Assembly (NCBI GenBank): GCA_003344405.1
Contig: NOWV01000024.1
Coordinates: 124,001 to 188,000, forward strand
Length of the DNA stretch: 64,000 bases
DNA from: Trichoplax sp. H2
Taxonomy: Eukaryota > Placozoa > Uniplacotomia > Trichoplacea
Direction: 5' to 3'
How positions within the stretch are numbered: the stretch's first letter is position 1; every line of letters starts with the position of its first letter. The position numbers and the translations under genes were made by a program. This document shows positions 1 to 13,800 of this stretch, piece by piece. A model generated the notes under the pieces. The model was given only the letters and a program-made list of their open reading frames with translations, searched no databases and was not told the origin of the DNA.

Positions 1-555
1 ACTTGACAGATACTACACCACATTAAGTCAGAGAAAAAGGACGGATTCGTTGGCTAAAAAAGGATAAATCGTATTAACTGCAAACTTAGATTTGTCTTTT
101 GGAGAATTCGTTTTCTTAACGTGAGTGCACATAGAAATCTAATATTCTCAAAGTAATTGTATGTGAATATCGTAGTTTTTGTTCATTGAAGTGAATTACT
201 ACATAGCTAGATTGAAAAGTAATGGCTGCCATTAGAGAAGATTAGTCCACTATCAAAATCATACTATTTAGTCAATGTATTATAGTTTACTGTAAACTAG
301 AAAAGCAAAACTGTAGCCTTCAGAAAGAGATTAGATTCATTATAAAAATAAAGATTTTATTACATCATGGATCAGCTAATCATCAATTACGGAATATGAG
401 TATGGTGAATGATTAATTAAGAAAATACAACCTTGTAATAGTGTTATATAATTATGAAATACTACTTAAAATGCTATACTTCTTTAACGTTTTATATTAC
501 TATATTATATAATAATAGATAGTTTGATGGATTAATTTCAGGATTTATAATAGAT
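1..555. other. Upstream region of PPAT, no gene seen
   Basis: AT-rich sequence before the PPAT start codon. Stop codons are frequent in all frames and I see no exon with recognisable protein similarity. It should contain the PPAT promoter and 5' UTR, but no motif is clear enough to call. Confidence 0.5.
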
Positions 556-2646
556 ATGGAATTACACGAGGCTTGCGGTGTATTTGGTGTATTAGCCAAA
601 GAGCCTTGCGTAAAAATTGCTGAAGTAATATATCATGGACTAATTGGGCTACAACACAGGTAATGGAATTACTTTATTTCTCAAATTTAAACTAATGCCT
701 GAAATTAATAAACTATTTATGTAAATAATTAGATTGCAGATTTTGCTAGCATTGACAGGATGCTTTCTTCGACAATAGATAGTTATGTCATTTAGTATCT
801 GCGTGTATACAAACGGCTAAGCTAGAAAGAATAATTCATAAATTACATAGGATTATCTTATATTGCTAATGCTTATAGGGGTCAAGAGAGTGCGGGAATG
901 ATTATTAGTGACGGCACAACCATGAAAGAAATCAAAGGAATGGGTTTGGTAAGTCATATTATGACTGATGAAATGATGGATCGACTGTCTGGAGGGAAGC
1001 TAGGAATTGGACATACACGTTATTCCACGCAAGGTGCTTCAGATCTAGCTAATTGTCAGCCAATATCTACGGAGACATTTAGGGGCAGAATTGCTCTTGC
1101 TCATAATGGGCAACTGATCAATAAAGATCATTTGAGGAATCAATTATTATCGCAAGATATTAAATTAACCACGGAGAGCGATAGTGAAATTATACTGAAA
1201 ATATTAGCTGCCATTATGCTGAAATATAGCAATTACGATCCAGAATCAGCTGATTGGATGAAAGTTATTGAAGAATTTATGAACCAAAGTGTCTTGTCTT
1301 ATTCTTTCATCATGATGACCCGTGATCGTTTATATGGAGTTCGAGATCCTTATGGAAATAGGCCACTATGTATTGGAAGATTCCATGCTGAAGGTGATAC
1401 TACTAGAACGATGGGGTGGATTTTATCATCGGAATCTTCACCATTTCTCTCCATTTCAGCCAAACTATGGCGAGAAGTTCAACCAGGTGAAATTGCGTGC
1501 TTACATCTAAGTGATAGTGGCGACGAGAACTTGATATCTCATCCAAATCAAAATTGTACGAATAAGTTAGCATCGTGCCTTTTTGAATATGTATATTTTT
1601 CAAGATCTGACACTATTTTAGAAAATCAAATGGTCTATTCTGTCCGATTTCGATGTGGTCAATTACTCGCTATAAAAGCTCCAGTTTATAACGCTGACTT
1701 GGTTAGTTGCATCCCCAACTCTTCTACACCAGCTGCTCTAGGCTATTCCATACAGTCTGCAATTCCCTATGTACAAGTTTTGATCAGAAATACGTATGTT
1801 GGTCGAACTTTTATCCAGCCAAATCATCAAACCAGACAATCCAGTATTAAAAGAAAATTTGGGCTATTAACGGAGAATATTTTGGGGAAGAAAATAATCC
1901 TGATTGATGATTCGATAGTTCGTGGTAATACGATTATTCCATTAATTCAAGCATTAAAATCAGCAGGTGCTAAAGAGGTGATACAGAATAATAAGCTACG
2001 ATTTAAAAATTTTGCAATGTTAGTTACATTAATCTACAAAATTATTGTAGAATTTTGAAGACTTTTCTAGACATGTCGTATTATATAGGCTATATCTTGT
2101 CTAGCAAGTCAAAGCAGTCACAAAGTATAAGATGTTTAAACTTTACAATTGATTCGATATCTAAATTTAAAATAACACAGATCCATATTCGTGTTGCTTC
2201 TCCACCAGTCCGCCATCCTTGCTTTATGGGTATCGACATTCCTACTCAGGATGAATTAATTGCTAATAAAGTTGCTAGCTTGACTCAACTGGCTAAAAAA
2301 CTCGATGCCGATAGCGTAGAATATCTCTCATACCAAGACTTATTGCTAGCAGTGCAAAACGGTTAGCATTCTAAAGGCGAAATGTAGATACTTTATTACT
2401 TTAAGTGAGTAGTCAGTGAGCTGGCAAATAGGTAGTGATACTGAGTATGCCTACGAATATGCTACAATAACCAGCGTACTTTACTTTAATACTTGAGTTA
2501 GAGTTACATTTTAGAATTACACATTACTATTAGATATGTACTTTACTGATTGCTTTATCATCAAAGGTATTGGAGATAATAGTCCCAGGCGCGGATATTG
2601 TAGTGCCTGCTTTACTGGAGAATATCCCGTATCCTTGGATTGGTGA
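556..2646 (+). CDS. PPAT: Amidophosphoribosyltransferase (PPAT), 4 exons
   Basis: Catalyses the first committed step of de novo purine synthesis in the cytosol: PRPP plus glutamine gives 5-phosphoribosylamine. Exons, all joined in frame by GT-AG introns: 556-659, 879-1977, 2181-2361, 2567-2646; 487 residues. The N-terminal Ntn glutaminase domain starts MELHEACGVFGV, so the catalytic Cys is residue 7 behind a six-residue propeptide. GLQHRGQESAG spans intron 1. HTRYSTQG and AHNGQL follow, then RDPYGNRPLCIGR and SSESSPF. The C-terminal phosphoribosyltransferase domain shows TPAALGY, VGRTFIQP and the PRPP loop ILIDDSIVRGNT. HIRVASPPVRHPCFMGI crosses into exon 3, and the last exon ends CSACFTGEYPVSLDW, as animal PPATs end. 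The protein is slightly shorter than human PPAT because the loop before the terminal Cys pair is reduced. No frame defect is seen. It is convergent with BCS1L. Confidence 0.95.
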
Positions 2647-3855
2647 AAATGGAGATGCTACTTTTAAGATAAGCAACTAGTCGATGGCAAGAATAATAGT
2701 CTGGCTGAATGATTTTTAATGGGACTCTAACTGTGATTGGAATACAACGAGTCTTTTCGATGTAGCTAGGTATAGCAATATTAATTAAAAGTATAATATG
2801 CTCAAAAGACGCCGTTTTACCGTTCTTCTTCCAGCCAGAACAGTCACATTTTCCCTTAATTTATCGCAACAGTGATATATAACCCTCATATACGTTAGAG
2901 TTAAGTTATATTAATATACGAGATTAATTCCTACTGGTAACATTGCAATCTTAATTCCATGCATTGGTACGTAAAGGGTATTTATTGAATTGATATATTG
3001 GCTATTATTGTCTAATGGTTTTTATTACTGTTTCGTGCTTGATCGATGATATGATGATGCTTGATTGTTAATCTGCTAATGATTTGAAAATATGGTTTTA
3101 ATAATGTAAATAACAGTATAACCATTACAAATGCAAAGCCCTACTTCAAGGTATCAAGATATGTAATTGAAAACGCTTACAATAGAAGTGATGCTATATC
3201 ATAATAACTTTATATCTGTAGATATCGCTATTAATAATTATCGATTGTAGGTCAATGTTTCAACCTGTAAAGAATGCCAAAATGGCTTTTTTTTAAGCAA
3301 ATATGCATAAACCAAATTTCGATATGATTGATACGCGTTCGTAGGATTTTTTGCATGAATTAACACTGAATTTATTATGTTACTTTATAGCATCGCATAT
3401 TAAGGACTATAAATTGATATTTTAAGATTTAGATATTGCTTCAGAATATATTAGATTAACTAAAAAAAGTTCCTACGCTTAGATTACAAAGGGACTATGT
3501 AAATACTGAAAGTGTTTGTGAAATATGTACAGCATTTAAAATTTGCTAATACCAGTATGTATATCGATAAGAATAAATGTCAGATGCAATTAGTAGGTAC
3601 AATTGTACGATAAATATATGTCACGGGCGATACATATTGTACAATTTGTAAAATTCAAATAAATTATAATATTCCATATAGGCATTAGTACCGTATGTCC
3701 TAGTACATTTCTTAAGAAAAAAGGCTAAATTTTGTTATCGTACGGCGTTAGCAAGAATAATATATTAGCTGGTCATATCTGCTCACTATTGCTGTGTCTT
3801 TTATAATACAGTACATACATTAAATCATTCAATAGCTTCCAAGAAAATTAAGTAA
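2647..3855. other. Intergenic region between convergent PPAT and BCS1L
   Basis: About 1.2 kb separating the stop codons of two convergent genes. No coding similarity or ordered repeat was recognised. It must hold both 3' UTRs and polyadenylation sites. Confidence 0.5.
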
Positions 3856-6733
3856 TCATATTTCATTCGCGTTTTTGACGGCCATTTCCGGCTCGTTCTT
3901 GTAGCACATTAAGTATCCTTGAAGTGCAGCCATGCTAACATTTTTCTTTGCAGAGGTGACATTTTTGCTAAAATGAGTAAAAATGTAAACGTTCTGTCAA
4001 AAAATAGCCTATGCAAATTCAACGGATCAAAGATTGATAATTTTATTTTCTAATTTCATTTGCCCTCAATTTAAGGTTAACGAATAAGTGTTTCGCCACG
4101 TCAGTGTTACCATTAGCACGTATACTTACACAAACGTATTTGCCAATTCTCCACTATCGGGAAAGAATCTATTAAACATTCGAACCATTTGATTTGCATC
4201 TGCGTCGCCAAGATAGCATTTCATATCGACACGTCCTGGACGAATAAGGGCTGGATCTAGTCTATCGATATGATTTGTGGTCATAAAAACTAGCCTCTGT
4301 TCCGATGACGCCACACCATCAAGAGCGTTCAATAAGCCGCTTTTATGTATTGAAAATGAACACAAATGCAATGTCCAAGGTTACATCATACAGCCACATG
4401 GTAATTAGTAACTAGGCCAAAAAGTAGCAGCAATACATACCTAAAGGTTACACCCGTTACAAAGCCTTTTGCAACGCTAGCAGCATCTCTTTTCATGAAT
4501 GCCACGTCAATATCTTCCAGGAGTACAATACTTTGATGTGGAACCGTACTAAGCGATTGAATCAGACTAAGGCAAGATAAGCAGTTTAGAGTTATTAAAA
4601 AATGAATAAAACGTATACTGTAGATGAAAGATAAATCAGATCCATTCACTACCGCAGTATGACAAGATTGCGAATTACATTTATAGATTAATGGACCAAG
4701 TTTATTTCTGATACATATTTGCAACAAGGACTCACCTATCATCCGTCAAGCCACGCTGTGAGAGATTTAAGATACAAATATTATAATCTAATTCACCAGC
4801 AACAGCAGTTATAAAACTAGTTTTTCCACTTCCAGGTGGCCCATAAAGTAAATAACCACGTCGATAAGGGATCCCTACAATTATCGATTTCATTACAAGC
4901 GCACTAATTGAACAGATGTATTCCTACACTAGTTAGGCTTTATGTTATAGCTAACCATAATATCAGATTAAGAATATACGCAATACGGATATTGTACAGT
5001 CTCATAAGGAATCACAAATCTCAATTAAGCCTACTGATTTTTCTACCTCTTGTACGATACCAGTTAGTATTTGTTAAAAAATCGTGAATATCATCCATGA
5101 TTTTTTCAGCTAGTCCATCTTGTAAGATGACAGACTTGATATTTCTCTTGAGCCTTGGAAGACCGAATGGTCTCCATTCTGTGCCCCAGCTAGTATAAAT
5201 TACAGTCTTGCCTTCATTTAATGACTCCGCTCTAAGTTTAGCTTCGTATAAAAAGTTCTCAAATAATTTCAAATCTTTTCCAATAGCTGTGAAAGTGACC
5301 GTTTCAAATGGCACACCATTTGTTAGATCAAGCATTTGCTTTTCTCGTATTCGTTCTACACTTAACCAATTGCCTTTATAACGGATGAAATGTCTACCAG
5401 GGCAAGGTGAATATGAAAATTCTGTGCTAAAACTATAAGAGAAAGCGATCTTGAATGTTATGTAAAAATCTTATTTGTCCTATAGCATAGCAGGTATAAT
5501 ATGTTAGCCAGAACTGTAAACAATACTATTTTTGCCATCTATACTGTTCTATCTATGAAGGGTTTTTTAAATTTCAACAAGCAAAACTACTGTCTATAGC
5601 ACAAGACTTATAAGGTATGAATGCTTTACAGAAATAGAAGTCACAAGGGCATTGATTATCCTTACTCTAAATCAATAAGCAGTCAGTGAGCGTGAATTCT
5701 TAGCAACTCTGCAAATCATTATCTTACGCCATTGTACAATTTTAAGCAAATTTACAAATTCGAGCAACCAACTGCTATTCTCGTGGTAGGGTAAATAATG
5801 AAGGAAACGCGCTACGTAAAGTCGAAGAGCTGATAGGTTATCGTTTCGGTAGATTACTAACCAAGTTCTATGCAAGTTTCGCATTGTACAAGTGCCTGAA
5901 TCTAGCGATAATCATGGAATCTAAAGATAATCATCCATACCGTTGTGTCTATGAATGATTATGCATGAGTTGACAGAATGATAGAATTACTACTATCTTG
6001 GTATAGCAAATTGTGAGCTAGATGAGTTGATAAGCAAGATAGTAAGTAATAAGGTTTACGACATCGACGTCCATCATGCATGCAAATTAAAATCTATACT
6101 GTCGTGTTCGTTGCTGATACATCACTATTGATTAGTTTGAGGCATCCCCAAATTATCATGACTGTAGATGCATCTACGGCTATATTTACTAATTAGAAGA
6201 ATCACTAGAAATATTACTCTATCAAGTACACACACGCTAATGCATAGGCATTGAAAACTATCGTAAAAGATGGACGAATTGGAGAATTGATTGATGTATT
6301 TTGTATCCTTGCAGTTTTCCATCACAAGCATAGGATAGTATGTATCACCCTTGGAAGAATAGCTAATTTACATGATTGATTGGTTAACATCACCGTACGA
6401 TGAGATAAAGTATTGGAGCTACATAAGCTAAAAACGAATTATTTCCAGTATTTCTACATTCATTTCTACCCTAGCTTACCGTCCATTAGCTAGTTGAATC
6501 GATTTGGTTTGGACAGTAACATGTTGAGTTTTGCTGCCTTGCTCAGTAATCCATTGCAAAACCCATGGGTAACTTGGGTCCTTACTGGTAACTTCAAGTG
6601 TTCGCAATAGATTTCGTTTGGCCAGTACTAAACTTCCTTGCAATCCTTTCCTCAACATTGTAATGCCTAGACCGATTCCAGCTAGGCCAAAACCTGCTGA
6701 AAAATAAGGATTATCACCTAAAGCCTCCAACAT
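3856..6733 (-). CDS. BCS1L: Mitochondrial AAA chaperone BCS1, 6 exons
   Basis: Inner-membrane AAA protein that inserts the Rieske iron-sulfur subunit into respiratory complex III. Exons in transcript order: 6733-6480, 5432-5047, 4874-4736, 4566-4441, 4339-4130, 3967-3856. All joins are GT-AG and keep frame, giving 408 residues. The start is the Met of [19 protein letters not shown], matching the family N-terminus with its single membrane segment and internal targeting region. The BCS1 domain follows ([45 protein letters not shown]). The AAA module has Walker [11 protein letters not shown], Walker [11 protein letters not shown], then [31 protein letters not shown] with the arginine fingers, and the C-terminal [15 protein letters not shown]. 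Intron 1 is about 1.05 kb, the others about 100-210 bp. A promoter should lie between 6734 and the 114-bp satellite. Confidence 0.95.
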
Positions 6734-6987
6734 GGTGGTGCAGATTAATGAAGAAGAAGCTCGACGAGATGACTGATGCAAGCTTGCACAATCGCCAGTC
6801 ACAGTTATACACAACCGGAACCAGATTCTGCCAGTCTGATTTATTTACCGTATCAGTGTATTGCGCTATTGTACTCTATTTTGACTGGGATTCAATCTTG
6901 TAGCGCCAACATCTACTTTATTATTACTATTTTATATGACAGTACCCTGCTGTCGGTGGATTTGTATGTGCCATCAGACTACTGCTA

Positions 6988-7882
6988 TACTATATCCTTC
7001 TTTCGACATCAGCTTTAGCAATATAGTTTGATATAGAATTCATTTGATAGGGTGTTGAAAAGTATGAAAAGAGGTCAAGCCATGCTCTAACTTAGGAATC
7101 GACGCTATATCCTTATTTTGACGTTAGCTATAGTAATATAGCTTGATATAGAATTCATCCAATAGCTGTTGAAAAGTATGCAATGAGGTCAAGTCTTGCT
7201 CTAACTTAGGAATCGACGCTATGTCCTTATTTTGACATCAGCTATAGCAATATAGTTTGATATAGAATTCATTTGATAGGTGTTGAAAAGTATGCAATGA
7301 GGTCAAGTCTTGCTCTAACCTAGCAATCGACGCTATATTCTTATTTTGATGTCAGCTATAGCAATATAGTTTGATATAGAATTCATCCAATAGCTGTTGA
7401 AAAGTATGCAACGAGGTCAAGTCTTGCTCTAACCTAGCAATCGACTCTATATCCTTATTTTGACATCAGCTATAGCAATATAGTTTGATAAAGAATTCAT
7501 CCAATAGCTGTTGAAAAGTATGCAACGAGGTCAAGTCTTGCTCTAACCTAGCAATTGACGCTATATCCTTATTTTGACATCAGCTTTAGCAATATAGTTT
7601 GATATGGAATTCATTTGATAGGTATTGAAAAGTATGCAATGAGGTCAAGTCTTGCTCTAACCTAGCAATCGACTCTATATCCTTATTTTGACGTTAGCTA
7701 TAGTAATATAGTTTGATATAGAATTCATTTGATAGGTGTTGAAAAGTATGCAATGAGGTCAAGTCTTGCTCTAGCTTAGGAATCAACGCTATGTCCTTAT
7801 TTTGACGTCAGCTATAGTAATATAGTTTGATATAGAATTCATTTAATAGCTGTTGAAAAGTATAGAAGGAGGTCAAGTTTTT
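6988..7882. repeat. 114-bp tandem satellite, about 8 copies
   Basis: Head-to-tail units of about 114 bp. Each contains TTGATATAGAATTCAT (so usually an EcoRI site GAATTC), GTTGAAAAGTATG, AGGTCAAGTCTTGCTCTAAC, and TATCCTTATTTTGAC followed by AGCTATAG(C/T)AATATAG. Units differ by a few substitutions, with two main variants after GAATTCAT (TTGATAGG and CCAATAGC) that partly alternate. The array ends in a degraded unit at about 7880. It lies just upstream of the BCS1L start on the other strand. No open frame runs through it. Confidence 0.95.
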
Positions 7883-10800
7883 GCATGCATCCAGCTCTTC
7901 TATGTTATGTTTTAGAAACGAGTTCACTTCGTCAATAAGATTTGTAACTGCAATTTATTATTAATGATCGGTATTGACAGCTACATGAGGTTGCACCTCG
8001 ATACCATTACAATTTATACTTCGCACTATAATTAGTAAATTATCAGTCTGCCTTTTACAACGGTAGCACCTACAGTGTCACAAGTACTACCATACAATTA
8101 TCAGATAGGTACATATACTGTATAGTGTTTCTAACTAATCGTATAACATACTAGCCACCGATAAAATTTTACTCCAGAATCCTTGTACATGATTGCATTA
8201 TACGCTAAAGTTTCTGTATAGATCTAGCTCATCTAATTAACGATAAAATTAAAACTTAGACCATGGATAAGGAAGTGTTGTTAAACTAGTTTATTTAATT
8301 AAGAGGGTAAAGAACGGAAAGGTTGGAAAGTAAAGTTTCAGCATACATCCAGCTCTATTAATTACCTATAAAATCTTACTCCATAATCCGTATACATAAT
8401 TGCACTATTCAGTAGCTAGTCTGCAGGAAACTGGGGCGATACCGTCGTAGTTCGGCAATAAAACTATTTGTTTATTTACTAACTGATCTATAAAGGTGCT
8501 GGCAATTATTGTAAATGCTCATGCTGCGACGTAAGATCGCAACACATAAAAAGCAAAAAGGCTTAAAATCATATTAGAATTAAAGTTGCACTGTACATCT
8601 ATTATATTATTATTTAAATAGATGATCAGGCCAATATTTGCACAGTGTTATTAATACAGTACAGTATATTAACCTTCTGTTTAATTCAAAATCCAATACT
8701 CTGAAGATAGGCAACAAAAATCAGTGAGTTACACAAAGCAAATACTCGTATGCCTTGCAGAATGTCATTTTCAAAATAATATTATGAAATTTAGATAATC
8801 AAGGAAACCTTGTAAGGTTACAAGGTATAATCTTGTATGAGGTTCCTCAAATTAGATATACTTCATATAGGAATGAATAAGCATCAGGTTTGGATCTTTC
8901 AAATAATTAAACTAGACTTTATTTTACTTCGCGGATAAAAGATATATACATAGAGAAGATTTTTTTGCTCCTTCTGCACATGCGAAACTTATGTTTCAGT
9001 AGCATCAAGAATATAAAATCATATTCATAATTTAGTTTTATTAAAATAACTGATACACTTTACTGGAGAGCGATAGGACTATGAAAAACATTAGAAATCA
9101 GTAATAGCCCTGTATCTTTATCAAGATAGTTTGTGCAAAATTAAATTCTAACAATAAACACAATATCGTTCGTGACTGAAACATGATTACATGTGTATAT
9201 ATAGTCCAAAGATATCCTTATTATCGTTTATTATCGGGGTATGCATTGTAGATAAAAGAAATATCAACGGCTTGGAGCTGTTATTCTAATTCTTTTAAAT
9301 AGGTTGTCACTTGCATCAACTGCCTTTATATGCAGGTAACTATGAATTTTAGAATTAATTACCTTATCATTATTGCACGATCCATTTTTCCGCTTTTAAT
9401 CCTTCCGTGAGCATATTAATAAATAAACAGATAAAAACATAGAAATATGACTAGATCAGTTATAATTGCCATAAATGTAATTAACGCGGCAAGTTTCTGA
9501 TAAAATTCGAGGGAAGGAAATCTTTTATCCATTTTAATTTGACGATACTCAAAAACTAGAGGTCTTTCATCTGATAGTTAAAAAATTTGTTGACTGCAAT
9601 TTAATTCATAAATTAACGGCAGCTGAATATTTATCTACAGCCACGGGTTCAAATAAGTTACGTAGCTCAGCATGAAGAGTAGATCTATTTTGAGATACTC
9701 ATATTTATTTCAGAAGAGCTATTATTCAGTACGTGACTAACCTCTATGCAGTAAGACTGTTCTACTATCATGACCTGAATGTTAATACTCTATCCAGAAG
9801 ATATGTCAATAGTTTGTCTAGAGTTAGTCTAATTAAAACTTAGACTATATTACACTCATACTTTTAATCGTTTAATATGCAATTAATGTCTGCTGCACTA
9901 GCATTATAATTGGTTGGATAAACGTTCGTATTAATTGTTTTACATCATATTAAATTAAATTATTCTCAACGGATGAAAAAGAGAATTGGTTTGACCTTTA
10001 TCTATGATGCGGAAATTAAATTAATCAAGTCACGATTTCTAATTCGATCGGTTAATTAGCATACTCCCCAATGTTGTTACAATAATATTTTATGCCTTTT
10101 CGTGACCGACTTGACTATGATATAATATGTTCTGTCAATTTTATTTTTGATTGTATTGTACCGATTAACAATAAATAATAAATCAGATTGTAAACAATAT
10201 GTTATTGAAAATTGATCAAAATACCCATCACACCATAAAGTTGCCTCATAAGGATCTTAAGTGCAATCGGGAAAAATTAAAATATATAAGATTTATTAAT
10301 CTTATTTTACCATTGCTTCATTACATTTATTTTTATATATTAAGGAAATAAAATTATAGTTGCAAATTTAATATAGCCCATCATTCTTAATATGAAAATT
10401 ATTTCAGCTTTAATTGTGATAGGGCTGTCTTCAGTTACTTGATCATAAAACAAATAGTTGCAAAGTATATCAACATCTATATTTTCATTTAGAATACTAT
10501 CAGAAATTTGATTGCATTGAGCAACTGCTTTATTGCAATTACTGTAATTGAATTTATCAACATATCCCTTAATTTTTTTGTTTAATTTGATTCTGGCTTA
10601 TATTTTAATTAAAAGATATAATTGATTTATCTAATAACTACATAGAAATGAATTATAATATTCGTTTATCAAATGCTAATCAAATTTATCGGATCTTGAT
10701 AGTCCTTTTTAAACAAAGAATTGAAACATTAATGGTAGATTAATAGTTTGAATTTATTTTATAGTGTAAAGTCTAAAGCAATTAATAGGAAATCTTTCAT

Positions 10801-13800
10801 CCTTTTAGATTTGGATATTGGTTTAAATAAGGTTTCGCTTTAAGTTACCGGAATGCATGACAATATATTAACTTTATTTTATTATTTTAGATTTAGATAT
10901 TATATTCAAGAAGATGTTTTTTTTAATTTATGAATTTCCTGACAGTTACTCATGGTATTTTTATCACTTTAGGCTTGGATATAGTGGAAGGTTCCTTGTT
11001 GAAATATCATAAAAATTAATAATATATAATTATCATTGATGCATTGCATGAATAACTATAACACACAGGTAATTTATTTGATCCTACTTAATAATAATGC
11101 GGTTCGTAGTGGGCAGGATTTACTAATTTCGGCACGATAGAATTTATTTCGGTTAACGATAAATCAGCGTTTAAAATCAAATCAAAGATTTAGTGACCAG
11201 GAAGGAAAATTAGATCGTATCTCTACGGATGACAATTACTATTAAGCATAATTTGAATTTATAGCATATTTAGCAATCAGAGCAACATTATCAATTTACC
11301 ATTACTGCTGTTATTAGTAATATCTAGAGATATTGTTATAAGTTCCTCTATTGTATGGACTATAAGAGTCGAAAGAATAGGCTTGAATTTGTCATTTCAT
11401 TATACTATGATCAATTTTTTTTATATTTACCATGTACGTCTAACTATTTATGCGCCTATATCTCAATATATTATGAAATTTTATAAAGCTAGTTCTCATA
11501 TATGACCACTAAATTTATATTCATTTTTTCGTTATACGCTTACTTCCAAGTAAGCCTCATCTTCTTATAACTCAAAACGTATTAAATCTTGTATTTGCAA
11601 AACTGTATTTATCGTTAGTTATTATGATATATAATTTATTGGTTTTAATGGCATAAACCTACCCTAAGGTGATTAACTTAACTATAATGCAGCTGTCTCA
11701 CAGTTCTAAAGGGATATTCAATTATAACGTTATCATCAAATTTAATTTCACAAAAATCTTGAATTTCTCTCATCATCTATTAACTAATTTTAAATTTTGA
11801 TGAAAAACTATTGTTTTTTATTCACTGTACGACACAGTCTATTATTTTAATCTATTGCGATCCCCTAACATGAACTATGTCGGCAGGTAGAGTAAAAAGT
11901 AAAAATAAAAAGCGATTTTAATTTGTTGTATATTACGCTATAATATTTCGCTTTGCTACCATATAAAATAATTACTGGCCAATTCAAAATTTACTATACC
12001 ATATTACTAAATAGCATCCAAAAGGATATAGTAATTAAATTACCTATTTATGACATAGTTTGAATTGACTTTATTTCCTATACGGTATTTAATCCTATCG
12101 CCTTGTAATGTTTCTTTAACAGCATTCTATTATGATAAAATTTTTAACATCGGTCCGATAATAATTAATTTTGACAAAGACGGCATCGTTGTCTTAACAT
12201 CAATCTTTAATCACCAATTTTAGTAAGATAAAACAAATAAGTTTTTGTTATGAGTTTATTTTCTATAATTACATTTTAATATTATTAGGCAATTGAGAAT
12301 TTAATTATTTCGTCTTTTTTATTACTGCATGTCTTGCACTAATTTTCCAGTAAAGATTTGTAATTCTATTTGCGCCTACAATAAATAAGATCATTTATTG
12401 GGTAAATAAATAGAACGTCACTTACAGTATTATGGATTCAGCGGATTTTTATCCGCGTTTTACTGAAACTCTATTGCTAACAAAAAAAGTTAAGAAATTA
12501 TCTAATAAGAGCCTTTATATCATATAATCTATTGCAAATTAGCGAAATGTAATACCAAATACAGACGTAAATCATGGAATAGAATCAATCCTTTTAATCT
12601 TATAATTAGAATTTAAATCAAAAACAAGCCAACTAAATTAAGGATGATAGATTAGTAATCTGATTAAGTTTATTTAAGAACAACAATTTTCATAACTGTC
12701 AGTTCAGTAGCCTTGTTACCGTCCAAGTACGAAATCCAGTCAATTCGCGAAATACCTAGTCAATTTGCAAAATGTCATACATATTGCATTATTAACCGAT
12801 GCAAATGCTTTAAGGCTAATGTAAATGTTTGGCAATTACTTCTGTAATGGCAAGTTACATATGTATTGATTATTTGAATCAGTCTACTATTATTATTCTA
12901 ATCATCAAAGAAATATGGATTCTCTGGTTTTTTTAGTAATATTACTGCATGAATGAAGATAGTTTCTCTGATTTACGTGTTTTGGTATTTTGCAGTTTGC
13001 GAACTGGCTAGGCATTTCACAGATATACTGAACTTCGTTCTCAAACAGGTACAGCCTTATAAAGATTATGAAATTTTCGTAATTAAGAAATGGTTAGAAA
13101 ATGTGAAGCAAAGTAGTCTCTACTGTCAAATTCTTTCCTTGAACAATTATTAAAAATTTAAATATCTAGAATAGGTCTATAATAAGATAAACAATCTGTA
13201 GCTCCTTTCTTTATGATTGCAACATTCAATAATTATATTAACCTAAAAGAATTACTTTGTGAATGCACTAGCGGATGATTAGAATGTCAGAGATAACAGA
13301 TTTTATATGTAATAACTTAAGTTATAATCATCTTAATCTGTCACACATTAACATATCTCATCTATGCCCACTATAGCTTCTAGGGGAATAGAATTTGATT
13401 TATACGATTACCATATCAAGAGCTACAAATGCAATTAATTGAGTTTATAGTCATAAAGCTGAATTATGAAGCAGTCCATTTCTATTATGCGTGGCATAAC
13501 TACTTTGAACATCTTATGGCTAATTTAGAAACACTAATAGATACATGAGAGAAGCAGTTGAATCTGATTAATATCACAATTTGCAATTGATGTAAAACTA
13601 TCTTGGTCAATAACAACTATTTTCGATACTATTTTACAATGCTGTTATTATAGTATATTTTACGTGTATTATACAGCAACTTACAGATCTTATTCACTGT
13701 TAGAAGTTATTACAAAGATCAAATGCTTATATATTAAAGTCAGTTGATGGACAAAAAATGAAAATCATATTAACATTATGTGTAATACATTTCCTATCCA

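Noticed and set aside
5672-6331. Minus-strand reading frames of about 70 codons between BCS1L exons 1 and 2
   Set aside because: They lie in intron 5433-6479, show no similarity to any family, and the gene joins perfectly without them.
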